From Penicillus capitatus (lineage: Eukaryota > Chlorophyta), in NCBI GenBank assembly GCA_965649825.1, contig OZ287697.1, positions 248,001 to 312,000 of the forward strand: a DNA stretch of 64,000 bases, read 5' to 3'. Below the pieces are notes generated by a model, which searched no databases, was not told where the DNA came from, and saw only the letters and a program-made list of their open reading frames with translations. Below, piece after piece: positions 54,891-64,000 of the stretch. Every line of letters starts with the position of its first letter. Position 1 is the stretch's first letter. Both the position numbers and the translations under genes were made by a program.

Positions 54891-56954
54891 ATGCAGCGAC
54901 TCTTGCTTGCCTCTGTCCTCTTCGCCGCGTTCTTTGGCGCACAAAGCTGGCTTCCAGAACACTTGAGCAACTTTCAGAACGAGTATGCGTGCGACTCAGG
55001 CGTCCGCCTCGTTAGGTACGTTCTCGCAAACACAGCCAGCAGCAGTCTGCAAACGACACCCTGTCGCAGGCCACTGACCATCTCTGACGTGCAAGAGGCC
55101 GTGAAGTTGCATTCCCGAGTGACACCAGTTGGAAACGGACTGTCCTATAATAAGGCAAGTCAGGCTGTCTGCCACTCGGGATCTCCAACCGATGACGTAC
55201 CCTTCCTTCTATCAGGAGTTTTTCTGTTCGGAGCCTCCGCCTGGAAGCAAGAAGACATCTGCCAATATCGTCATGACAACGATCAGGCCACTGACCATCG
55301 ATGTGGATGAAAGCGCGTTATCCGTATGGTGCTCGGCTGGCGTCACCATCTGGGATCTTATGGCCTTTCTTGCGAATTACGTGACACCGTCGTCTCCACG
55401 GGGTGCGTCTCGATGTCTCTATCTCCTCCGATCGACGGGTGTGGAGTTCTCTGTAGGGTATGCCATCGCTGCACCTCCCGTCGCTCTCAATCAGACCATT
55501 GCTGGAGCTGTTGCGACCAACACACATGGAAGCAGTCTACGGGATGGATCTCTCTCGAATCAAGTCATCGGTTTCAAAGTTGTCTTGGCCAATGGCACGT
55601 TCATGGAGATCTATCCAGACAGCCATCCACTGTGCTTTAAGGCATTCCAGGTCAACGTCGGACGACTGGGTGTCGTGACGGACGTGAAAATGAGGATCAG
55701 ACCGGAAACGTTCATAAAGAGAAGAGTGATGCCAGGAATTCCGACAGAAGACTTCATGAACCAACTCGCTTTAGCTCAGCACTCATACAGGATGACGAAA
55801 ACGTTGCCGCCCTGGCTCCAAAACGATTTCGAATTTACACTCTCTTTGAAAGACTTCACAGTAAACCAACCCCTTCCACCCTTGCCTTCTGACTTGATGG
55901 GGTGCCTTAGTTTACCACCACCACTTTTGAACAGGCAGGCGAACCCGTTGCCGTTGAAAAGAATGAGAAAAAGGGTGTTGACAATGACGAAGAAGAAGAA
56001 GAGTTGAGTTACCATCAACCTCTGTTGCAACAAATCGAGACTGCCATGAATCCTTTCCTGAATCAGAGCCGCCAGGAGAAAGGCGGCATCATTGCAGATG
56101 GTGTGAAGTGGGAGAAACCTGTGCCGCTGGCGATCGATGCACGACAGACAAATCGCGATCAATTTCCGCCGCCCTTTGAGACGAACGTCGGCGGTGCTGG
56201 AAAACAGAAACCAAATGCAACGGTCGAAGCACACGATGCTTCATACATTTTGTCGGAAGGGGGAGCTGACGATGCGCGTTCTATCTTACTTGACACCTAT
56301 GAGGTGGCTGTTCACGTGGACAAGATGGCAGACTGTGTTCAGGGACTCATCAGTCGTTTGCAAGTACTGAAGCCAAACAACGGCCTCCGTTATGACCCGT
56401 TGTTCCGTTTCGTCGGCAAGGAAGACAGTCTGCTGTCCGCTTCCAATGACAAGCCCGTTCTCTGGATTAACTTTCAAGACAGTGTCTTCTACAACCAAGC
56501 GTCTGGCGATGGCCATAGCGATCTGTTTTGAAGGTGTCTGTGTGTTTAGGACTAGGACAGTCAACAAACCCTTCAGAGAACTGATGACTTATTTTGTAAC
56601 GAGCAATCAGTGCACTCCTGCACGTTTGCACTGGGGTAAAGCTGGTTGGCCAGATACCGGTTGTTGGAGCGGAGCCGATTTTTACGAGGGGACTTGGTGC
56701 GATTTCGGCTGTGCCGTCCGAGACTTGGACCCTGATGGGAAATTCGTCGGATCGGCACCGGACAGGTATGACATGCGACGTACCCGCCGCCGATCGAATC
56801 GTTTTGTCGCAGATGGAACTGGGAAGGCGCAAATCTCGAAGAGTGCTGCGCCGAGTTTGGCTACGATTACTTTCGGGCTGGCTGCGGCTGCAAGGTGAAG
56901 CCAGAACGCGCCGAGTCCTCCTGTCCAGATCCTCCGTACTACACCAACCGTTGA
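54891..56954 (+). CDS. Secreted aldonolactone oxidase paralogue D
   Basis: Seven exons (54891-55015, 55070-55154, 55216-55402, 55457-55860, 55911-56500, 56550-56765, 56813-56954) give 582 aa. The signal peptide is RLLLASVLFAAFFGAQS. The flavin loop reads TPVGNGLSYN, with Leu at the covalent FAD position. Plant galactonolactone dehydrogenase also has Leu there and binds FAD non-covalently. ATNTHGSSLRDGSLS, VGRLGVVTDVKM, LHWGKAGWP and the Cys tail (CCAEFGY, CGCKV) are intact. Intron 2 (55155-55215) is GC-AG with a GCAAGT donor. A Lys/Glu-rich insert follows intron 4. Confidence 0.9.
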
Positions 56955-57947
56955 ATCCCCGTTGTTTGACTTGACGGACGATGATTCATGCTGTTACGTT
57001 ACTGACAATGACGACATCTCATCCGGGGTGGAACACATTCGCAAACAAAGCTATCCATTTGCGACGCTTTTTTTGGTTATACCTATATTGAGTCAGAATC
57101 ATGATTTTGCACAAAGAAGACGACCGAGAACCGCATTCTTCGAAGAGCGATGTTAACGGATGTACAGCACCGTCTAGAAAAGTTGATTCAGCATTTGTTA
57201 TATCAACCGTGCCGTGTACACGGGAAGTGTGTTTTGCTATGTGCTTTTCATGGTACGGATCACAGTGAGAGCTTTCATATATAAGCACGCATCTTATCTG
57301 GGTCTTACTTTGATGATCATCAAAGCGTTTATTGAAGTCCTGTTTCCGACGCGATAGTCACCTTTGCGATTGGGACAAACTTGCACATACAGCATCAGCA
57401 TCTGTTGTCAAATATTCAACGCTGAGATACTCGAATTCGCATGACGGTCACGCGCAGACAGATCTCGACACGTCACATCATCATCGCTACGAAACGCCAT
57501 CCCACTTGGATGTCTGTTCACTCCTTGTCAAGCCCAGCACATCTTGGAGTCGTCATGCCTGACAATCGGCGGTGAATGATCCAAATGATCTGATCTCTGC
57601 TTCTTTAGCACGGTGCGCCGAAGGCAGTCCTTCTGAAGGAGTTGGTCTAGGTGCAGCGCATTCAGATGTGTGTAGGAAAGGGGTCCACTCAGAGGCCATG
57701 GCCTGCTGTCTTGTGGAGATAGCAGCGGGATATGTACGACAGTCATCCGTCGAGTACCTTCACCGTCCATGCATCGATGATCCAATTCCGTGCCCTGCCT
57801 CGATCGACGATGCAGATCGCGTCCTTCGTCGAGCGACGAACCGTAGGAAGGACGAGCTTCGCATGTGCTCCACCAAAAGTTCCCAATCCTTTAAATTTTC
57901 CACCGTGCTACGGGGAGATGTCTTCAGATAATCCAAGACGCTCCCAG
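56955..57947. other. Intergenic region D-E
   Basis: I see no supported gene. A 119-codon frame at 57572-57931 ends just before gene E and may be 5'-leader sequence read by chance. Confidence 0.4.
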
Positions 57948-59988
57948 ATGAAGACGCTGTGCACAACCTATGTCCTCTTCATTCTTCTAGCACTCGGCAG
58001 CTGTTCGCTCCCACATGACCTCAGCAACTTTCAGAACGAGTATGCGTGCGCGTCAGATATACGCCTCGTCCGGTTCGTTCACTCACATCCATCATGACGT
58101 CTACGATAATGCATGACCCACGGTTCAGGCCCGTGACCATCGCCGACGTTCAGGAAGCGGTGAAGGTGCATTCCAATGTGGTGCCTGTCGGAGCGGGGTA
58201 CTCATGGAACAGAGTAAGGCAGCAGCTGCCAAAGCGTATGGACTATAAGGCAGCTGTCTTTGAATCAGGAGTTCTTTTGTGCCGAGTCGCCATCCAGAGG
58301 CAATCGGACAAGTGCCAATATCGTCATGACGACGATACGGCCACTGACCATTGACGTGGACGAGGAGGAGATGGCGGCCTGGGTATCGGCAGGCGTGATG
58401 GTCTCGGATCTCATGGTATTTCTGGCAAACTATATCACGCCGTCGTCGCCCAGAGGTAGACCGGTGGCCTCTGGCAAGGGAACGATGGGGTTTGGGTGCA
58501 GGGTACTCTATTGGCACGACGCCCTACTTTGTGAATCAGACGATTGCTGGAGCGATCGCCACCAACACACACGGCTACAGTTTGCGAAACGGCTCCCTGT
58601 CGAATCAGGCCATCGGCTTTCGGGTGATTCTGGCCAACGGCACCCTAGCGGAGATCTCTCCCGATCATCATCCTCTCTATTTCAAAGCTTTTCAGGTCAA
58701 TGTCGGTCGCCTGGGCGTCGTGACAGACGTGAAGCTGCGATTGAGACCTGAGACGCTCATGAAAAGAAAGGTGAGGAAAGGGATCCCAACAGACGCGTTC
58801 ATGTCAGACATTCAACGAGCGCAAAGTCTGTATCGATCGAACGGGACCCTTCCCAGTTGGCTCCAAAACGATTTTATGTTCAGCTTTTCGTTAGACGACT
58901 TTACGGTGAGCGTCTTTACCCTCCAGTTAATACTTAACACTGTTGTGTGGGTCAGTTCACAACGACGATGCTGGAACCCATTGAGGAGCCCGTTGCAAAG
59001 GGGAAGAAGGAGGAGGAAGTGGATGAAGAAGACACGGACCCAGTCTACGCGCATTCTTTTTTGGAAGCTGTCGAGAGTCGAATGAATCGTTATCTCAATC
59101 TGAGTCGCTACGAAAAGGGAAGCACTGTTGCGGACGGCATCACATGGGAAGAACCTGAGCAGCAAGATATCATTCCTCTCGACACGCTGTTCCACAATGT
59201 CTCACTCTTTTCCGAGGCGTTAGGCAGATCCTATGACGACGATGATAATATCACGGTTGAAGCGAACGAGGCCATGATCACACTTACGGCAGAGGCCGCC
59301 GAAAATTCTCGAGCCATACTTCGAGATGCTTACGAAGTGGCCGTCTATGTTGACAGGATGGCAGATTGCCTTCAGGGATTTATCTCTCTTTTACAAGCCC
59401 AAGCATCGAACAGCGCTCTCCGTTTTTCTCCCCTGTTTCATTTCGTTGGCAAGGAGGAAGCTTTGCTCTCCGCCTCGCATGATCAGCCTGTCCTGTGGGT
59501 CAGTTTCGCGGATGTGGTTTACTACAATCAGAAGTGATATCTGCTATGGTATGGCGTCGTATGCATCTCTGTGTTCTCTGTAGGCCTAGAAACATCAATT
59601 TACCTCTTAGACAGCTCATGGCATATCTCTTGTCCAGCAACGAGTGCACTCCAGCTCGCCTGCATTGGGGCAAAGCTGGATGGCCTGATTTTGGCTGCTG
59701 GAACGGAGCTGATGCCTACAAAGACACTTGGTGTGATTTCGGCTGCGCCGTTCAGGCTCTCGATCCCCAAGACAAGTTCATCGGTTCCGCACCGGATAGG
59801 TCAACTCTCCCCCTTATCGCTCCGGCATTGCATAGTTGCCTGACAGGTGGAACTGGAAAGGGGCACGTCTCGAGGAATGTTGTACGGCGTTCGGCTACGA
59901 TACCGACCGAGAAGGATGCGATTGCAAGGTGGCGTCCCCTCGTCCCCTCTCCTCCTGCCCGGACGCTCCTTTCTATTCCAACCGCTAG
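57948..59988 (+). CDS. Secreted aldonolactone oxidase paralogue E
   Basis: Seven exons (57948-58072, 58129-58213, 58269-58455, 58502-58905, 58956-59533, 59584-59799, 59847-59988) give 578 aa. The signal peptide is CTTYVLFILLALGSCS. The flavin loop reads VPVGAGYSWN, with Tyr at the His position. ATNTHGYSLRNGSLS, VGRLGVVTDVKL, LHWGKAGWP and the Cys tail (CCTAFGY, CDCKV) follow. GYSIGTTPYFVN replaces the usual GYAIAAPP. An acidic insert (KKEEEVDEEDTD) lies after intron 4. Confidence 0.9.
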
Positions 59989-60880
59989 ACATGACACCAC
60001 CCTCTTTTCTTTGACAGTTAACTTCTGTTGACAGCGTTGCTGTCACATGCAGATCTCCTTTTTGATTCCGTCTGACAATGACTGACGCTTTCCAAACTTC
60101 AAGCTGTGCATGCAGTCTGTTAGCCTTTTTTATTTTTCAATGTTAGATCACGCTACGGCGTTGTGATCTGGTGATATCTGAAAGCTTGTTTCCAGAATGG
60201 GCCAATACGGGACGAAGCACAATGACAGTTAGCAACACATTGCATTCTTTCCGATCCTTCTGACGACGTACACGCACGGGGGGTTATTTCTTTTATCTCT
60301 GTTCCTGGGCTGTGCCTATGACGGAGATACAGCTACGAAAGCAGATCGCGGTCGACGTCACATATTGAACACCGTTGCTTCCCTTGCATGACCATTCCTG
60401 CGATTGCGTTGTGGACGATATCCCTATCGAAACAGAACATCGATTTCTTTTGACAGCTATGACAAAATCCTTCACTGCCAGGAAGTCCGTCTCTTATCGA
60501 GAACTGGATTTCGAATGCGTCTTTACTGGGCTATGGTCTCCTTGTCCTCTGACGATCGACGCCAGAAAATGGCGACGTGATGCTGTGTCAGCATTCTGCT
60601 CCTGCTGATGTAACAGAAAACGTTGTTGCCGGATGATACAGTACAGGTGGTCGAATGGATGGATGCGGTGAAGGGCTCGGCGATGGAGCGATCGATTTGA
60701 TCGAATTGAGACGACGTGCGGTTCAGATCTGCGAAATCGGGCCTATATGCACGCATGACGTCGTCTGTACGGGAAAATGCGTTGACGTAGCAGAGACACT
60801 AGCGGCCAACAATCGTTTGATTCTTTGCGTGGCCAGAGTTCCTTAACGAAACTCTCCAGAATAGGCAAACGTCATTTGCG
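59989..60880. other. Intergenic region E-F
   Basis: I see no supported gene. Two frames of 63-77 codons are present without features. Confidence 0.4.
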
Positions 60881-62937
60881 ATGCGGGCGTTATTTTTTGC
60901 CGCTCTCCTTTTTGCCTTTTCCTGCGTCATCCGCAGTGCACCGCCAGAGGACCTTAGCAATTTCCAAAACGAATATGTATGCGATTCGGATGTTCGTCTC
61001 GTCAGGTGCGCACCGCCGCCGCCGACGAGGCCTCAGCGGACGCGGCTCGTGGTCTAGGCCGATGAGCGTCGCCGATATTCAGGAGGCCGTCAAGCTACAT
61101 TCCAATATCGTCCCTGTCGGTCTTGGGCATTCGTGGAATAAGGTCCGGTCCTGCGAAGCTGTCTGTCAGCCGCCATCCTTCTGACATCCGCGTTGTGGGC
61201 GTTAGGAATTTTTCTGCGCTGCCTCTCCGTCTAAGGGCAAGAAAACGAGTGCCAATATTGCGATGACCACGATAAGGCCGCTCACGATTGATATCGATGA
61301 GAGTGACCCTTCCGTCTGGGTCTCGGCAGGTGTCACCGTGTGGGACCTCATGCTGTACCTGGCGAACTACGTCACGCCGTCGTCTCCCAGAGGTCAGCCG
61401 CCACTGTCCGGCCTTCCTCAATACGATGCGATTTCTCACAGGGTATGCCATTGCTGCCCCTCCATCTTGTGTGAACCATACGATCGGCGGGGCTATTGCA
61501 ACGAACGCCCACGGAAGCAGTCTGATGCACGGGTCGCTATCGAATCAAGTGTTGGGCTTTAGGGTCGTCCTGGCCAATGGCACACTGGCAGAAATCTTTC
61601 CAGATACCTTTCCGCTATATTTCAGAGCTTTCCAGGTCAGCGTGGGACGACTTGGCGTGGTGACAGATGTCAAACTACGTATCGTGCCGGAAACGCCTAT
61701 GAAGAGAAAACAGCAGTCAGGAATTCCGCCGAAGGACTTCGTGCTGACACTCAGAGATGCTCAAGATCTGTACCGAACGTCCAAAACGCTGCCGGGCTGG
61801 CTGAACCAGGATCTCATGTTTACCTTTTCGTTGCGAGACTACACGGTAAGCCGCCGAATGCGCCGTGCCTGTATGAGTGTCATTGTGTGTCAGTTCACGA
61901 CGATCAGTCTCGAGCCGACGAGTGAAGTGCCAGTGCCCGAGAGGAAGAGAAAGAAGAGACAGGGCCAAGGGTTGGAGTACTCGCAACCGCTATTGGAAGC
62001 GTTGGACGTCAAGATGAACCATCATCTAAAACTCAATCGCCGGAAGAAAGGCCGCTCCATCGCCGCAGGCGTACAATGGACGAAACCCGTTTCGCTGCAA
62101 CCGGATCCTCGCTACGCAGATCTGAGAAATCTGAGAGAGTTTCAGGAACAGTCCGATCGGATAACGAAGCAGTTTTTGGGCAACACGACTGGCGAAACAC
62201 ACCAAACCGCACTCATCTATACAGAAGAACGTGCATCTGCGACGCAGAACGTTTTGCAGGATGTCTACGAAGTCGCCGTTCATGTGGATAAAATGGCAGA
62301 CTGCATTCAAGGACTGATCAATCTTTTACAAACAACGAAGCCTGACAACGGCCTCCGTTCCGCTCCGATGTTCCGATTCACTGGTAAAGAGGAAGGCTTG
62401 CTTTCCGCCTCCAGCGAGAAACCTGTCCTCTGGATCGAACTGATCGACAAAGTCTATTACAATCAGGGGTACGGTTACAGTGGGGACGATGCCTTCTGAT
62501 CTGCTCTGTCTGTTATGCAGGGTCAGGTCTGTCAATGTCCCGTTTAAGAAACTCATGGAGTATCTCGTGACGAGTCATCAGTGCACACCTGCCCGACTGC
62601 ATTGGGGCAAGGCGGGATGGCCAGATCGCGGTTGTTGGAATGGAGCCGAGCGCTTCATCCATACATGGTGCGATTTCGGCTGCGCTGTCCGCGACCTGGA
62701 CCCCGATGGTAAATTCGTTGGATCGGCCCCCGACAGGTAACGGAGTGCCTTCTTTTCGGTGCCCGATGTGAATGTCGTTCATCGTGTGGATCTAGGTGGA
62801 ATTGGAAGGGCGCGAATTTCGATGAGTGTTGTAGCGATTTCGGCTACGATTACATCCGCCAAGGCTGCGGATGTAACGTCAATCTGATTCGTGTCCCATC
62901 GGAGTGTCCAGAGGCTCCGTTTTACAGCAACCCCTAG
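60881..62937 (+). CDS. Secreted aldonolactone oxidase paralogue F
   Basis: Seven exons (60881-61005, 61058-61142, 61206-61392, 61442-61845, 61894-62468, 62521-62736, 62796-62937) give 577 aa. The signal peptide is LFFAALLFAFSCVIRS. The flavin loop is VPVGLGHSWN, with the GULO-type His. ATNAHGSSLMHGSLS, VGRLGVVTDVKL, LHWGKAGWP and the Cys tail (CCSDFGY, CGCNV) are present. A basic insert (ERKRKKRQGQG) after intron 4 replaces the acidic one of E. With B and C this is a copy predicted to bind FAD covalently. Confidence 0.9.
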
Positions 62938-64000
62938 ATGTCGTCAATTCATGACATGTTGTTTTTTTCTAGCTACCCTTTGGCATAACTTCTCGCTGCG
63001 TCTATGCATTGCCGAGGGGAAATGATCGCGCGAGCATAAAGCGATCTTACTGTTGCGATTTCTCATTCGCATTTTGTCTGCATAAACTGAGGGTGGGTGG
63101 GTCATTGTTGGAGGCATCAAGGGTCTATGTCTTCTGCCGTTGGTGCCCAATGAAATCAGCACTGTCCGAGGTCACTCACTCTATCAACTGGTTTTGCACA
63201 TATCGTATCATGTGAGCACATCTCGCATCGTTTTGACGTCCCGTCGCCTTTAACTCGCTGGTTGGAACATAACGACACGATCTCAAGTTGATCACTCCTT
63301 TGTTAAAGGGTCATCAAAACCTGGTTGCTCGAACTGTATGGACAATAAGTGCGTTGCTCTATGAAAGATGTCGATGAACATGCAAGCATTCCATGAGACG
63401 GTGATGTATAAGTCTCCTGGAAAGATACCGTGAATTCTGTTGTGATGTGACGTGTGACGATGAATATTTGTCACATCCGTTCGCTTCGGACGCCACGGCA
63501 GTCAAGGGACTGACTGTCCCGTTTGGCGCCTGGAGATGGTCTATCCCGTCCTCATCGATGCCGTGATGACGTCGCATCGTCATCTCATCCCCTGAACGAC
63601 GTCATGGATGCGAAATCATCCCGACGCCTTCCGATCATCCACATCGATCGACGCCGTGCATCGCGACCCGAACATCGCGTCATTCGGATGCCGAACAGAG
63701 GTTGCCTATCGACGATACGTTTCGCGTCGTGACGCGTGTGACGTTTGCAGGTGAAGGACACACCGAGTCCGCTGAAGACCACCAATGTGTCCTCACTCAA
63801 GACACCGGCACGTGTGGCGTCTTCGAAGTGCCATTGCCTTTGATGTCCTCCCAACTCAGTCGATGCCAATACTATTAGGTCAAACTGAAGAACGTGCGAA
63901 CGGCAGCAAGGACCTCGTTCACTGTATTCGCCAAACCGCGTTTCTCTTGTGTTTATCGAGAATGGTCGACACCTAAACGCGCGATCACATCTGCAGGGAG
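62938..64000. other. Right edge of window, no supported gene
   Basis: Short frames on both strands (for example 63585-63869 minus) have no recognisable features. A gene starting beyond the edge cannot be excluded. Confidence 0.4.

Noticed and set aside
1-64000. CRISPR arrays, operons or other prokaryotic features.
   Set aside because: Spliceosomal introns in nearly every gene and eukaryote-only families (AP-2, MYST, UTP4, DNAJC9) show nuclear eukaryotic DNA; no regularly spaced short repeats were seen.

Overview
The window is nuclear DNA from a gene-dense, intron-rich protist, most likely an alga. Genes lie on both strands, often 10 to 150 bp apart, and are cut by very short introns. I worked out 107 introns by hand; nearly all are 43-63 nt and the extremes are 26 and 93 nt. 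For every multi-exon gene except the edge-truncated ankyrin array, the exon lengths I give sum to a whole number of codons. Two adjacent genes look plastid-targeted: one has a transit-peptide-like N terminus followed by a lumen-type hydrophobic segment, the other is a DnaJ-type zinc-finger protein. Neither has an obvious ER signal in front. I cannot name the lineage.

Layout. 1-9.4 kb: an ankyrin gene built as a regular array of one-repeat exons, a secreted trypsin-like protease, a repeat-bearing spacer, and a cytochrome P450. 9.9-30 kb: a housekeeping block with a JJJ1/DNAJC21-type J protein, a MORN-repeat protein, the two plastid-type genes, a coiled-coil adaptor with seven NPF motifs, an Esa1/Tip60-type MYST acetyltransferase, a membrane-anchored protein of unknown role, DNAJC9, an SLC33-type acetyl-CoA transporter, a small unknown gene, UTP4, the AP-2 alpha subunit, and an unknown gene behind a TATA box. 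33-63 kb: six intact paralogues (A-F) of a secreted aldonolactone oxidase (GULO/ALO family) with a novel-looking cysteine-rich tail. B and C are a recent segmental duplication. Between them sits a nearly intact 5.1-kb Ty3-type LTR retroelement and dispersed repeats.

Shared themes. UTP4 and the JJJ1-like protein serve ribosome biogenesis. DNAJC9 and the MYST enzyme serve histones and chromatin. AP-2 alpha and the NPF-rich adaptor fit clathrin endocytosis. The lactone oxidases may act in ascorbate-type metabolism or make hydrogen peroxide outside the cell.

The most unusual signal is in the introns. A decamer (TGTCACATCA or its reverse complement) and a CTCACTCTTTT-like box recur inside introns of unrelated genes in both orientations. 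One 26-nt intron consists of little else. Donor sites are degenerate and five introns are GC-AG.
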